Below are positions 32,945-44,989 of a stretch of DNA of 64,000 nucleotides, one piece after another. The first letter of the stretch is position 1, and every line of letters starts with the position of its first letter. The notes below the pieces were generated by a model. The model saw nothing but the letters and a program-made list of their open reading frames with translations, did no database searches and was not told where the DNA came from. Origin of the DNA: Diorhabda sublineata (lineage: Eukaryota > Arthropoda > Insecta > Coleoptera > Chrysomelidae). A program made the position numbers and the translations under genes. The DNA lies in contig NC_079484.1 of the NCBI RefSeq assembly GCF_026230105.1, positions 9,563,805 to 9,627,804 on the forward strand. The letters run 5' to 3'.

Positions 32945-34960
32945 TTTTTATTTATTATAGCTATGTGTACAAGGCCAGACCATTAACGCGATCTTCTGCC
33001 GTGGTGTTTTTTAGCAATGTTTTTAGTCTTCTGGGGCTGCTAAAGGATCGCTCTTCTGTACAGGTCGTGCATGGTAAAGCGATCAAAAATTTTAATGCTT
33101 TTTCCGTTTCAGGAAAAAGGAATTTGTTGCTTTTAGGACATCAACAACTGTTAGATTTGTTAGATTAAGCCTATCGTGCCACAATTGCTGCCGAAGTTCG
33201 ATTTCTTTTATTATGTTCGGTAAATAAGAAAACTGGGCAATAGATTTACAAGTTTGTTACAGATTTTCATTTGTCATCTTTTGCATCTGCGCCGATTGTA
33301 ACTTAAAAATTTCGAATGATGGCGTGTTTTCTTCAGCAAAACGTACAAGGGAGGTGATAATTGAATCCAAGTATGGTATTACTAAAGACTTCTTCCAGTA
33401 TTCCGAAGGCCTTTCCGCTTGATTGATACTCATACGACGTTGTTTCCCCGTAATACGCCGCATTGATGTTATGTCCTCCTCCAGTCCGACTTTCTCTGCA
33501 ACAACAAGCAGCTTCCTTTATAATTTCGTCTGTCACTTTTTCCTGATTTTCACGGTGGTTTTTAATTAAAAGTAAAATCCTTTTAACGTGTTCCGAGGCT
33601 TTGACCACATCCAAAGCTACAGATTGTAGTACGTTGACAACCGGCTCCATCAAAGCCGAATATTTGGCTACCAACCTAAACCCGAGAATGAAATAAATTC
33701 TGGAAGTAGCCGCGGGAAGGCACTTTTCCGAGTTGCACTATTTCCTTTCTGAAATAATGTTTGCAAGGCTACCAGAATTACTGGAAGATTTCTCTTTAAA
33801 AACTCTGATGGTTTTGTATTTCTTACTCCATCTTGTCTCGCAAAGTTTGGAAATATTAGGTATCAATTTCCTGCTCAAAACTGATTCCCGATAAAAGTTT
33901 ATGGTATCTTTGGTGATTCCCATGGCATTTCTAATTTCAGGAAGTGAATTTAGATCGTTTACTAGATTCAGTTTATGTGACGAGTAATTAAAGTAGAGGG
34001 CTTTGGTGTACTTTTTGCGTAAGATCGCTTGTACCCCTCCGTCATTTCCTGACATCGTTGAACAACCATCAAAACAAAAACAAACGCATTTATTCACATT
34101 CAGATCTTTTTTTGTCAAAAACTCAACTATTCTATGTGCAATCGATTTCGCATCCAAATCTTTTAGCTCAATGAATCCGACAAACATTTCTTGGACTCCT
34201 TGTGTTTCTTTCTTCATCAAAATATCGCATCCCAATCGATAGTTGTTCAGTGCCAGAAATATCAGCTGTTTCGTCTGCTAGCACACTATATGCTGCTGCT
34301 TCTTCCACTTTTTTCATAATATCAGCCTTAATAACGCTTCCACAATCATTTCATTCTGAATATCCACTGAACGGTAGCTGGCATTCCCATTTCCTTACTC
34401 AATGTGTTTCTTTAAAATCAAATCTCCCGCGTCAATTCGCAGCCTGTATAAATCCTCGAGAATACCTTCACCATAATGTTTACCTCTCAGTGCTAAGTCG
34501 TGTGACCCGCAAAACAAAATGCAGGAAATAATAGATTTTATAATTTTGCGATTTTCTTCAATAATTCCCTGGGAATATTTATTCAGTTGGAAATCGATAG
34601 GTACACATTCAAGAAAAGATTTAGCAGCTTTCAATGGCTCCTTATGGAAGTGGGTTTTAATTTGCGTTTTGCACTGCTCGTTAATATCTTTTAACTTACA
34701 AAAGGTCCTTATAGTAAATGATCCCAATATGCCTCTAAATGAATTTGGTTTTGGTGGGAACAACGTACAATATTTACAAAATGCTCCTTTTTGGCGCCTG
34801 AACTATACCAATCATGGAGAGTATGTTTTCAACCAAGAATATTTAAATTTTCTCTTTAAATGTTTTGCATCTTCCGCAAAGTTATAGGTCGCGAAAGGGG
34901 ACCAACAGTGTGCCCGTCCAACATATCCCCCGATATCAATCTGAGTCATCAATCAATTAA
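32945..34960 (-). pseudogene. hAT transposase (DUF4371/TTF-type) remnant
   Basis: Minus-strand blocks in order: an N-terminal cysteine piece ending LCGRCKTFKEKI near 34,880, a DUF4371-like stretch (IKTHFHKEPLKAAKSFLECV, DFQLNKYSQGIIEENRKIIK, then FCGSHDLALRGKHYGEG-ILEDL) at 34,400-34,760, the catalytic KCVCFCFDGCSTMSGNDGG with the first acidic residue near 34,070, a YFNYSSHKLNLVNDL core near 33,990, an LCETRWSKK motif near 33,830 and the C-terminal dimerisation segment TCTEERSFSSPRRLKTLLKN near 33,030. Several frameshifts separate them. The order is that of ZMYM1/THAP-like hAT proteins of insects. No reliable TIR or 8-bp duplication was found. Non-functional. Confidence 0.88.
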
Positions 34961-35478
34961 TCAGGATTTGGAGCCAAATATCTAGAGGAACTTGGTCTAG
35001 GTAGTTATATATATATAATATAACCTGTTGTGGTGACACATGCGATATTGTCGTTACTTAGTCCTGTTCATCGCTGTCGCTACTTGATCCATCATTTTTT
35101 TTTAGTTTCAAACTTTCTGCAAAACAAAACGCTTTGATAAAACTTATGTAATTAATTAACCAGGGGGAGAGCAGTTTTGTATTGTTCAATTACTTATAAG
35201 CTTTAGCTTTATTTATGTCAAGGATCTGTTTTAATTTATATTTAATTAAACCAGAAATATAATTTACGTTTTGTTTTTATAATTAATTACTGAAAACGAA
35301 GCCACTGTTTAGTTAACATTAAATTCATAGAGATTGAATCAATAAACTCGTTTTTAATAAAATAATAGTTTAACATTTTCCTTCCACATAATCGATCCTT
35401 TCTTTCCACATCAAAAATATGCCAGTTAAAATTCAAAATTATATTCTTAACGCTTATTATACATTTCTAACTAGTATT
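34961..35478. other. gene-free stretch
   Basis: No recognised feature; AT-rich with an (AT)n run near 35,010. Confidence 0.35.
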
Positions 35479-36000
35479 TGTTACCAAAGCTATTTGCTAA
35501 GAGAAATAAAATGAAAATACTAGCTCCAAGTCCAAGATTAAAGCAATACATAACTTACCAAAAAAGACACACTCGGAAACTTCACAACTCAGCACTGAGA
35601 TCTTCTTATTTAATAAATATAAATCAATATTGACTAACACAGGTAAGCCTTTGTTATATTCGCTTGTTTCGTTGATCGCTTCCAATTAAAAAATGACTCG
35701 CTCACAAAGAGAGAGAGAGAGAGATTCGTTGATTGAAGTTTGGTAGGATAGGGAGGGCTCGACTAGTTCGCAGCGGCTCACTTCTTTATATACCCAAACA
35801 TCATACTAGAATGTACAGTAACATTCTACCTGGTCTTGTAAATGCTACCAAATTCCAGATAGTTTATTCGCCATCTAGCTTCAAGAAGCAATACTAGGTT
35901 TTACAAGGATTGTAGTCGAATTAGTCAACTGTCTGTAGGTGATTACACACTTACAGATGGCATTGTCCACAAAACCAATTAAAATTGTATGTCCGTAACA
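35479..36000 (-). mobile_element. probable solo LTR
   Basis: On the minus strand a 522-bp unit begins TGTTACGGACATACAATT and ends TAGCTTTGGTAACA, giving the TG...CA ends and TGTTAC/GTAACA terminal inversion usual for Ty3/gypsy LTRs. It has a TATATAAA box followed at ordinary distance by a possible start site, and an AATAAA-like signal in ATATTTATTAAATAAG. No primer-binding site, internal coding region or partner LTR is adjacent, and no clean target duplication is visible, so solo status is likely but not proven. Confidence 0.6.
35785..35792 (-). promoter_or_regulatory. TATA box of the solo LTR
   Basis: GGGTATATAAAGAAGTGAGC on the minus strand holds a consensus TATATAAA, with a GA-rich leader (GA microsatellite at about 35,708-35,732) downstream of the expected start. 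Confidence 0.55.
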
Positions 36001-36359
36001 ATAACTTGTACTTTAGCTATGCCGCACACAAATTATACAAAACTAACGTGAATGTTGGTGAGCTGCTGTCGTAGAAAGAAATACAATGCACACTCACACC
36101 ATACCTACCTACATATTTGTACACTGTTTAATGGCCTTGCGTTTTTGCAAAAAAAGCGGATGTCAAAATCTTAATTTCATTCTGAATGTTTCAATACTTT
36201 CTACACTACTAAACCTTAATTTGTCATGCGATGCGGAATTTATTAATAGGTAAGGAAGTCAATTGCTCGCGCAGCTTTAGGACTTTACGCTTTACGGCTA
36301 GCTACATTTGATCTCTAGGCCTCCCTGCCCCTCCTTGGTACAAATCACAATTTTTTATC

Positions 36360-36455
36360 AATCTCTCAAAAATTATTCAAAAAAAAAACAATTTTAAAAC
36401 AGAAGAGACCTAAAATCAATAACATTTAGAAGCATTAATATATTCGCCTATATAT
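36360..36455. repeat. copy of a short dispersed repeat
   Basis: Contains AGAAGAGACCTAAAATCAAT and ACATTTAGAAGCATTAATAT, also present inverted at 50.80-50.87 kb and direct at 50.94-51.00 kb, and more diverged at 49.16 kb. No coding capacity. Confidence 0.7.
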
Positions 36456-36689
36456 AATTGCAGGTTTATTATATCTTATACACAGAACTTCGAGATGCAC
36501 CATACAAAGATATATTTTTGAAGTGGGTGTCACAGTTTTGAAAAACTACTACAGATGTCTAGTAATTACTTCCAACATCTAATAGATGGTGCCTCGTGTA
36601 TGAGCAAAGTGAACTATTTCTGACACTCGACAATAATTTAAATTTTTTAAATAAAAACACATATTACCTCTTAAGTTTTGAGATTTATT

Positions 36690-37060
36690 GTACTTCATCG
36701 TATTCTAAATCTACGCAAAGGTAACGCTGAGTACCTTATATTTTTCTTTTTATGAATAAACTTCGCCCATTCTTTTTTGGCATTGTTATTGCTTGGTGTC
36801 TTTTTTTCTTGTTTTCCCAATACTTCTGCTATATCTTGATTCCACCTCTTTCCCGTTTATTATTCGATCCTGCTTCCCATATAGCTTTAACTGGTCTCTT
36901 GTCATTCTAGCCATACGTTAAAACTATTTTAATTCTTCCCTTACTGCATCATTTCTAACTCTGTTTTAAAGTGTTATTGCCTTCACTTTCCGTAAGTACT
37001 TCATCCCCATAACTTGTAATGTGCTTTTCGATTTGTTTGTCGATAGCCAGCTTCTACTTT
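36690..37060 (-). pseudogene. non-LTR retrotransposon C-terminal remnant
   Basis: Minus-strand translation across frameshifts gives MKYLRKVKAITL, RVRNDAVREELK, MARMTRDQLKLYGKQDRIIN and NQDIAEVLGKQEKKTPSNNN, the usual succession at the end of insect endonuclease-RT LINEs. It is a 5'-truncated and decayed copy, related in type to 6.8-7.4 kb. Confidence 0.62.
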
Positions 37061-37424
37061 CCTATGTTAATTTTTGAAGTTATGTAAGTTGAAACAAATT
37101 AATTGATTTTATTTGGCGAATGTATATATAAATTTGTAAGTTTTATTAACAAAGATTGTTTCAACAACAAAACAAAATAATGATCTGAACTTATTAATCA
37201 TTATACCCAAAAACTTTCTAATCTTATGCAATTGAATTTTAAATCTTCTTTCTTCCAAGCACAAATAAAAATGCTGAATTTCACATGGTTTGCCTCCTTA
37301 GGAAACTCAAACATTTTTGCAGGTAACACAAATTTTGCTTGGGTAACATAAAATTGAAAAAAAAAATGTGAAGATGTGAATAAAACTTCTAAATTAGACA
37401 AAAAAAGGCTTTGGTAATCAAAAC

Positions 37425-37430
37425 TTTATT
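37425..37430 (-). promoter_or_regulatory. Upf3 polyadenylation signal
   Basis: AATAAA on the minus strand, 63 bp beyond the Upf3 stop codon. Confidence 0.7.
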
Positions 37431-37492
37431 TCAAGAAAATTAATCAAGTATATTTTTCTTCTAAACAGTAATAGAAAAAATATGGATCTAAA

Positions 37493-38882
37493 TTATTTGT
37501 CTTCAACTTTTTCCTTATTTTCACTACTATCAGTCTCGTTTTGTTTTCTTTTCGAAAGCATACCAGGTCTATAAATAGCTAAAGAAGGTCTGTCTTTATT
37601 TCTAATTCTTCTCTGATTGTGTAAATCACTTTTCTGTTCATTGTGCGTAACTTCATCTTTCTTTCTACCATCTCCTTCAGCATCTTTTGGGAAAGTTGCA
37701 TCAGTGGATTTTAATTTTTCATTGTCTTTTTTATCTTTATCATTGGATTTAGTTGGTTTTTCAGTGGTTTTGGGTGTAGTATTTTCAATAGATTTGCTAC
37801 TATTTTCATAACATTTATTCTCTTCTACTTTTGCCTCATCTACTTTTTTTTGTTCTGCCTTTTGAGCTTCAAGTTTACGTTCTTCCCTTTTCTCACTATA
37901 TTTTTTCACCTTTTTAGGAAAAGTTTTTGCCTCAAATTCTTTCTTTGGGTAGTCAAATTTCCTTTCTTTCCGTTCTTCACTTTTGTAATCAGAATACTCT
38001 TTCCTAGGAAACCTTGGTTTCAGTTCTTTCCTTTTGTCTTCAAATCTCCTATCATCAAACCTTCTGTCCTTGTTTTTGTAGTAGGATTTCTCATAATGTT
38101 TTTCTTCTTTTTCTGGTTTTTCCTCTAGCGTTGTCTAAAAATATGGAAAAAATAGTCTTTCTCATACAAATAAATAAATTAATTACCTCAGATTCCGGCT
38201 TATCATTCTTTACAGTATCTTGCTTGTGAAATGGCCTTTTTGTCGGAGATTTTTCATCCAATACTTTTTTCCTGGAATCTCTATCATCATAATGTTCTCT
38301 TCTTTTATCAAATTCTCTTCGTTTCCTCTCTTCTCTTCTCACTTCCCTAATCCTCATTCGTTGAGATCTTTTATTTTTTATAAATTCTAATAGTGGTGTT
38401 GTGATATCGTTTTTATTTTCAGTGGAATTTAATTGAAGTGTATATTCAGGTTTTTCATCCAATTCTTGTGGTTTCTTCAAATTCTCTACAAAATCTAGAT
38501 AATAGGGATCTGATTCTATACTTCCAGCTTTTGGGTCCATTCTTGCTTTTCCACGTTTTTTAGGGATTTTCTGGAATGCAGCAAATTCAACGACACAAGA
38601 ATATTCATTACCTTTAGCGTCCAGGAAAACATAGCCATCGAATCTTTCTTTAAAATTGTAGACATCTTCGTGATTTACAAAATTTATGTAAACCCTTGAA
38701 AACGCATTTTCACCTAAACTGAAATCTCCATTTACTATGTAAATATAATTGTAATCTGGAATAGGAGAAACTTGTTTTAGAAAAGTATCTTGATCGATCG
38801 TTGGTGGTAATCGACGAATTATTATTTTAGTTAAAGGCTTTTCTCTCTTATCTGGTTTCTTCTCAGATTCAGTAAGTGCCAT
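37493..38882 (-). CDS. Upf3: Upf3, nonsense-mediated mRNA decay factor
   Basis: Complete two-exon gene: exon 1 38,882-38,187 (232 codons, phase 0), a 52-bp intron (GTAATT...TTTTAG), exon 2 38,134-37,493; total 445 aa. Residues ~16-115 form the UPF3 RRM-like domain (TKIIIRRLPPTIDQDTFLKQ, RVYINFVNHEDVYNFKERFD, GYVFLDAKGNEYSCVVEFAA). The middle is highly charged with Arg/Lys/Glu runs, as in all UPF3 proteins. Residues ~407-424 carry RRIRNKDRPSLAIYRPGM, closely like the exon-junction-complex binding motif of human UPF3B. Family knowledge: UPF3 bridges the junction complex to UPF2/UPF1 in nonsense-mediated decay and shuttles between nucleus and cytoplasm. Length is close to the family norm. Both exons are open without any break, and the start is the first ATG after an upstream stop. 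It is the best-supported host gene here. Confidence 0.97.
38135..38186 (-). other. Upf3 intron
   Basis: 52-bp GT-AG intron in phase 0 between codons 232 and 233, typical minimal size for an insect intron. Confidence 0.93.
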
Positions 38883-38916
38883 GTTTTAAATTTTCTGAAA
38901 AAAGTATCTGACCTAT

Positions 38917-39123
38917 TTATAAATAAAAAGGACTCATTTGACGTCTGTCACTAACTTCTTTTTGAATTTCATGGACTTCACCTTTTTGACATTCAGTTAT
39001 GTAATTTAGCACGTCCCTGATAACAATTTTATTTCCTTCGTCTTTACAGCATTCCAATAGAATTTCTCCATAACTACTCAATCGACATGTAGTAATACAA
39101 ATTTCGAATACAAAGAGAATATT
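38917..39123 (-). CDS. terminal exon of an unidentified upstream gene
   Basis: The minus-strand frame is open for 68 codons, from an in-frame TAA at 39,124-39,126 to its stop TAA at 38,917-38,919. It reads SSYGEILLECCKDEGNKIVI, then RDVLNYITECQKGEVHEIQK, then EVSDRRQMSPFYL, with a natural-looking balance of charged and hydrophobic residues. It lacks a Met, so it must be a spliced 3' exon; candidate acceptors are the AG at GATTGAG|TAG or GAGTAG|TTATGG near 39,075. I do not recognise the protein. Its stop is only 34 bp before the Upf3 ATG on the same strand, so its 3' UTR must overlap Upf3 or the two form one transcript. It is preceded by repeat-derived sequence, and its 5' exons were not found. 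Confidence 0.5.
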   Translation of the reverse strand, partial: NILFVFEICITTCRLSSYGEILLECCKDEGNKIVIRDVLNYITECQKGEVHEIQKEVSDRRQMSPFYL

Positions 39124-39149
39124 TTAGGTTAGAAAGTTTGCATTCAACT

Positions 39150-39900
39150 TCAAGTAGCGTTAAGCCGGTAATACACGATGCGTTGGCCGCTGGTATGATT
39201 GGACGCATTGTGTGGTGGTAGTTCGTACGTCATTCGAGGAATGTTTTGCTTCCAACGTTGGCCATGGAAAGTCGGTATTTTTGAGCCGCGTCAAAGAAGT
39301 ACCCAACAATGAAACGGTTATCGAAACACGCGTCAGACAGTCTTGGTGTAGTGGTAATGTAAACAGTGTATTCAGTATGAATGTCACCAACGGTTCGAGA
39401 AATTCCAACTTAGACGAGAATTTATGTCAGAAGTGGACCCACCTTTAAATTGAATAATAATGTTGACGAGTGAATTTAAGACAAAACTTTCATGTTCAAA
39501 ACTCATTTGTAACATGCTATTCGACTTGTTACGTGTTCCTTCAAATATTTTGAATCTTCCTTTGTTCACGTATTGTGGCTTAGTAGTCATTTCCATTTTA
39601 ACTATAACGTTCAAATTTTTGAAGAAATTAATTTGTTACGACTTCCCATATTATTAGAAGAATTTAATAAAATCTCGGTATCCATTCAAAAACGTATCGT
39701 GGATGTGGCAGGTTTTCTGCGGTTACCTTGTAACCTAGTTTTCATTTTCTTCTGGTCAATGGTCGTTCGCTTTTCCTCCTTTCCAACCAGGACAGCAAGC
39801 ACAATCCCAGCCCCGCAAAGGAACAACTCCTATATCATGACCAACTGCAGCAAACCTTCCTCCCATAAAAAAAATCTCTTATCTACATTCTTTAACTGAA
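39150..39900. repeat. unassigned repeat-derived sequence
   Basis: CCGGTAATACACGATGCGTT at 39,164 has the look of a transposon terminus. The minus-strand segment TTTACATTACCACTACACCA, then TCTGACGCGTGTTTCGATAA (39,310-39,365) recurs at 58,470-58,525. Open frames here have no recognisable domain. Confidence 0.4.
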
Positions 39901-42839
39901 GTATAAAATCAAAGTAAATTTGTGGTGTTTTATATTCTCTAATAAGCTATTCTAATATCTTTTAAACTTTGCTTTTTATATACAACGCAATTGATTAGTG
40001 TGATAAAGTTCAGTGCCTCCTTTCTCCTTTGGGATATCAATTTGAAAATTTGAGGGATTGGAGCCATTATTAGTCTTCATATTTCAAAATTATTTACTAT
40101 CTTACATGGTGTTATTTTTTCCTAAATTCGTTATTTGTTGAAGCTGTTTTTATTCAAATATTAATTTGGAAAATCGAGTCCGGGGATAGTTTTAGTTTAA
40201 ATTATTAAATCAATCCGTAAGGTGTTTCCAGCTTTTCCATCTTTATTTATTGTTGTTGTTAACTGCGTTCTTCAATAAGCTGGTGGCGTTCAATTTAATA
40301 TTAACTGTTCACCCAATCAAGTATCAATTATTTATATACTTGAACTGGAAGTTGTAAACCACTTCTTGAGGAAGAGTCTCCAGCTGGGGAAGTAAAGGTA
40401 CACACTCAAAAAGAAAGAAAATATCAAAAATATTAGGCATAATGAGGAATTTAATAAATTGCAGACTGCTGAGAGTTAAAACAACAGAACATCATTGCGT
40501 ACTCGATTGGAAAAACAGTGTGCCAGAATTGGCCAATGAATTACTGTAGGTCATAGTAAAAACTTTCATCAATCAAAAGATTGATTGCTCCTTGGCATTG
40601 ATTATGATTTCCATAGCTGTGAGTAAAAATTCCAACTTCTACATTAACGAAAGGACTTTTGGTTAGGACAAATAAAACTTCTTATAAAATCTTATCTTTA
40701 TTGTATGAAATTGATTTCAATTTTTATTATACAGAATTATGATATTGATAAGAGTAATTTTTTTGTCATAAGCACTACATTGAAAATATAATTTATCTGA
40801 AAATGAAATACACCCTTCCCATCTAGTATTAATTAGAAAAATGTTTGAATTTTGGCTAATACATACCGGATGATACATTAAGCCAACCAATAAACTGTAC
40901 TTTTGAAGCCCTAAAATATCGCTAAATCACCAATTATCTTTGTAGACAATTTACTCATATGATAAGATCAAATTAATTTCGTATTATCAGTTTAGAGCCG
41001 TAAATGGGTCAGCTAACTTAACTGGACATCAAAACGGCTAAATCGACGCGAAAGTTGTTGATTAATTATAATTGTGATCATTAAAGTTATCTAAACATCT
41101 CGTGTTTATGTCTTCTATAATCTTATCAATTATTGTGATTTAGTTTTTCCAATATCAATTGCAGAAGACAGTTATAGAAATCAATATTATTCCATAAATA
41201 CGGACGGCACTTATACCAAATTAAGAAATGGAAAATAATGTTCACACCCTGTATAAAATACGGTAAACATCTAACAAACCAATGAAAACATCGAATCGTA
41301 AACATAAATGCATTTCTATTGGCCGACGCTGTCGGAAGGCGTATGTATATTTCTTTGAAATATTCCTGCCAGACAGTCTGTGATAAGCAGCGGCGTGGCT
41401 TGGTGAAATTTATTTAATTCATAATTTTCTTTAAATAAATAGAAATATGGAGTTCTTTGGACCATAAGCGAATGAAGACAATGAAATTGCACAGTGAAGT
41501 GAGAATAAACACAGGTATAAATTTAATAATAAAGATTTAGAAAAATATTCAGCAATCTGATAATACAATCATAATAAGAATTGCTGAATTAACTAGGAGG
41601 TTGCTGTGGATCATTCACAGAACTGAAAAACATGTTAAGAAAAATTGAAATCAGTTTACAAAGGTACTCAAGATTTTATATGTAAGACAATTTATAGTTT
41701 ATAAAAGGAGAATAGGGTTGCGACATTATAAGTAATGCAGCAAAAGGTAGCTTATTATCCAGAATATAATTATCCACAAAAAACTGAATAAAAAGATGGC
41801 AATAAACGAATAGTCAAGGATAGTTCGATGGCGACAAGATTATTTGAGTTAGATAAAAGACTACCGAAATTCTAATAGACGAATGGAGTATAAAAAGGGC
41901 TCAGTTCACGTCTGATATCCTGTTTAAACCAAACTTCCTTACAGGCAAGTACATTTTACTCGTCTATTTATGTTTTATAATTTAGTATTCAGCAAGTTAA
42001 CGAGGTATGATAATGATTTTTTTCTAAGTTCCAAGTAGGACTAAAATTAAGTGCATCTGTCTACATAACGGCGTATAATGTCGTCCAATTTATAACGATT
42101 CAATTGCTTTTTAACGAATACTTTCTCTCATAAGATATACATACTTTTAAAAGTATTTATAAAAATAATAAATTTATAAAATGAGATATCCACGCCTATG
42201 GTAGATCAAACAAAATTGTCGGCAAAGGTTTTTATAATCTGCAATTGATATTGAAAGAACTATAACTTGTTTGGTGGAGTTTTGAGAATGTTTTTCTGTG
42301 CGATTTCATTAATGTAATGCATTCATAGACGTAGTAATATTAAACAGCTTCTGTTTTAATTTAGATCTTTGTTCAACCGTGTGGTGATTGGTGAAATGAA
42401 ATAAACGAGTAGAGAAATAAAAAGGCAGAAGGGACACGATATAAGAAATCAAAAGGAACACCTCTAACATTTGACGGAAATAACTTTCTTTGTATCCTGT
42501 TCTATATTGAGAAACGAATTACATCGAATGCGCAGTAAAGTAACGAATTCAACCAGGTGCTCTGATGGAAATGTGGGACTCCCGTAGCCTACGTACTAAT
42601 CCGCCATTTTCAGTTATCTCCATCTAACCAGAACCGCGTATGTCTGATTGTTCTGTTCGTTCATTGTCTGTTACATTACGTTTGAGTCTACGTATTTAAC
42701 TTGTTCCGGTTTGTTTCTTATTTATCTTCATGTAGATGTACTCAAAGTTTGCATTATATATTTCTCAGTTTTTATCGTAGTTCTATCGTCTCGTCTTGAG
42801 CTTTGACCTCTTCTATATTCCAATATCCCACCTTGTTGA
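39901..42839. other. gene-free stretch
   Basis: 2.9 kb of AT-rich sequence with no coding motif that I recognise on either strand. A CACACCCTGTATAAAAT terminus near 41,245 may be the end of a lost MITE. If large introns of the gene upstream of Upf3 exist, this could be intronic. Confidence 0.4.
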
Positions 42840-43835
42840 GTGTTGCTTCTTTTATACTCTCATCAAAAGCAACCGAGAAGGGGATTAGTATATATCCTTA
42901 TCTTACTCCTCGCGTTGCTTGATATGTTTTTGAAATTTTTTAGAATCATAGTCGCATTATCCAGTAAAGTAGTACATTACCTTGCTTGCAAATTTGGTTT
43001 TTTTTTTAAATTTCAGGGATAAAAGTGATGTCAATGAATATTTCAGAGTTCATCCATGCGCTTTTGTGATTTTTATAAATTAAGGGCACTCTGATATTTT
43101 TAAAACACCTGTTTTTTTTTATTTTCCGATAAAGAGCAAAGGTATTTTATGGGTCCCAGTTGCATTAGCGCACACTAATCTACTTACCCGCTCTTTGCTA
43201 GTTTTATATCCTGGAGCTGAATTGTCTCGCCTAGAAACCAAAGATTTTCAAGGTAATGATTTCAAATTTAATCCGGTTTCATCAGCATTATAGACAAAAT
43301 CCAAGTCATAGTTATTTTCATCCAATTTCTTCTTAAAATCACCTTTAAGCTGGACATTTTTTCACCTTGTATTTCCAATTCACGAATTCCATGACGAGAT
43401 TTAAATCTGTACAACCATCCGTTACTTGCAACAAACGATTCATCACAATTAAATTTTTTATTTAACTGTAATACTTTTTCACAGAGTAATGGTCCAGATA
43501 TCGGTCGCCCAGTTGATCGTTTTTGTAAAAACCAACAATACAAAGCGTCTTCTAAAAGTTCCTTTTTCGGTTTTTACATCATTTCCCGATGTTTACTCTC
43601 GTCTTCACTATAAATTTGCAGGTGTACAACAAAATTGAATCGGCATTCTTCTTTATATAACTTATCGTGGATGTACCTACACCATGATATTGAAGTGTTT
43701 AAAAGCATCACTGACTAGCCGTGTCGGCATTTTTAGGCTGAAATACGAGTTTTTTGTAATCGATACATTTGTTGATCGTTTTTATATCTACTGGTTTAGT
43801 TTTTCGTTTATGTGTATGTTTTGCTAACGATAAGA
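42840..43835 (-). pseudogene. pogo/Tigger (Jerky-like) transposase
   Basis: Minus-strand blocks from 43,835: a basic start with helix-turn-helix (HGVGTSTISYIKKNADSILL near 43,690), the CENP-B HTH region (LYCWFLQKRSTGRPISGPLL, then NCDESFVASNGWLYRFKSRH at 43,540-43,370), the first catalytic Asp in YNADETGLNLKSLP near 43,275, KTSKERVSRLVCANATGTHK and IPLLFIGK at 43,200-43,130, and the second catalytic Asp in LLDNATMILKN near 42,950. Frameshifts and stops occur throughout; the third catalytic position is missing. Domain order and motifs are those of the pogo clade; host Jerky-type genes derive from it, but this copy is dead. Confidence 0.9.
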
Positions 43836-44010
43836 ATGACGCTCTGTTTTTGTTTAAAAAGGTCTGAAAAGTGTATCGTATTTTTACTAGAGTCAGTAGG
43901 TTATTTGCTTTTCTTGTAAACGTTCGAGTTACGTGTTTTAATTAAAGTATTCAGTTTTCACGAGTTTATTATTTACTTCACCTGATCCATAAAAATTCTA
44001 CAATACATAA

Positions 44011-44972
44011 GTCGGCAACCTGCGGCTCTTTGGATGTGAAATTGCGGCTTTTTAGTACCACACGCAAATATTATTGATTTTATAAAAAAAATATTCAATA
44101 ATCGTTCTGAATCTATTAATAAGGATTAGGTATCGATTCTATCTCTCTTAGCGACTTCTACTTGCTTTTTTCGTCCTCTCCTCGCGATCCACGTAAAAAA
44201 TTGTTTCATAACAAACCAGAAATCTTGAGAAAAATAAAAAATCTACCATTATCCGCTAGAGCAGTAGAAGATAGAATAGCTGAAATGTCGTCTAATGTAA
44301 CATATTTGAAGGTGGAAGATATTTAATCTGCCCCTTCTATCACTTGCTATCGTTAAGTCATGCACATAAAAGACAAGGTACAAATTTGTCTAATATATGT
44401 CGTCTCAAGGTCCAAAGAAGAACTTCTAGGATTGCTACCTCTCTCGAGACAAACTAGAGAAGGTACAGCGAATACCGCGCAAAAATGTTTTTGTAGACAA
44501 TGAGATCAATTTAAAGTAAATCGTCTCAATAACAACTGATGGAGCAAGAAGTACGACAGGGAAAAATAAAGGGACAACAACGATTCGATGGATGGAATAG
44601 TCTGCAAAGCTTCTACAGTGAGGGGAAGAAATTGCTATTTGAATAGCTGACTATTAAAATAAACTGATAAATGAAAATTTAGAGTCAAGTTTGAAATTTA
44701 AAACAAGTTTCCTTCCATTGAATTTGTTGGCCCAATTGTTTATTATTGAAGTTAGAGTTGTGGGTAAATGTTTATTTGTTTTATTTCTTTCACTTAAATG
44801 ATTGTGTATTTAAATTATCCAATTTATTGTGAAAAACACTGCTTTTATAAATGAAAGATCAGTATATACTTATTATTATTGATAATAAAAAATTTTGTGG
44901 CTCTTTATAAACTTTGAAATTTTGTAAATTGTAATTTTTGGCCCTCCTGACACAAAAGGTTGCCGACCCCTG
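44011..44972. mobile_element. hAT-type element, internally decayed
   Basis: Left end GTCGGCAACCTGCGGCTCTT and right end, inverted, CAGGGGTCGGCAACCTTTTG are the familiar terminus of insect and vertebrate hAT elements of the ZBED type. About 960 bp long. Inside, at 44,510-44,600, IVSITTDGARSTTGKNKGTT is the remnant of the catalytic TTDGA-x-x-M-x-G-x-N-KG block. The outermost left bases are altered and no 8-bp duplication is clear. Confidence 0.82.
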
Positions 44973-44989
44973 ACCTACACCATACTCAT

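Noticed and set aside
34003..34887. Plus-strand frames in the 34-kb region
   Set aside because: Antisense of the hAT transposase.
35708..35732. (GA)n run considered as a regulatory GAGA element
   Set aside because: It lies in the leader of a probable LTR and is better explained as part of it or a microsatellite.
37617..38229. Long plus-strand frames opposite Upf3
   Set aside because: They are antisense shadows of the Lys/Glu/Arg-rich Upf3 coding sequence (Phe/Leu/Ser-rich translation).
39660..39900. Possible Harbinger-type N-terminal protein on the minus strand
   Set aside because: A nearby end (CCGGTAATACACG) invited the idea, but the translation did not match the family beyond a few basic residues.
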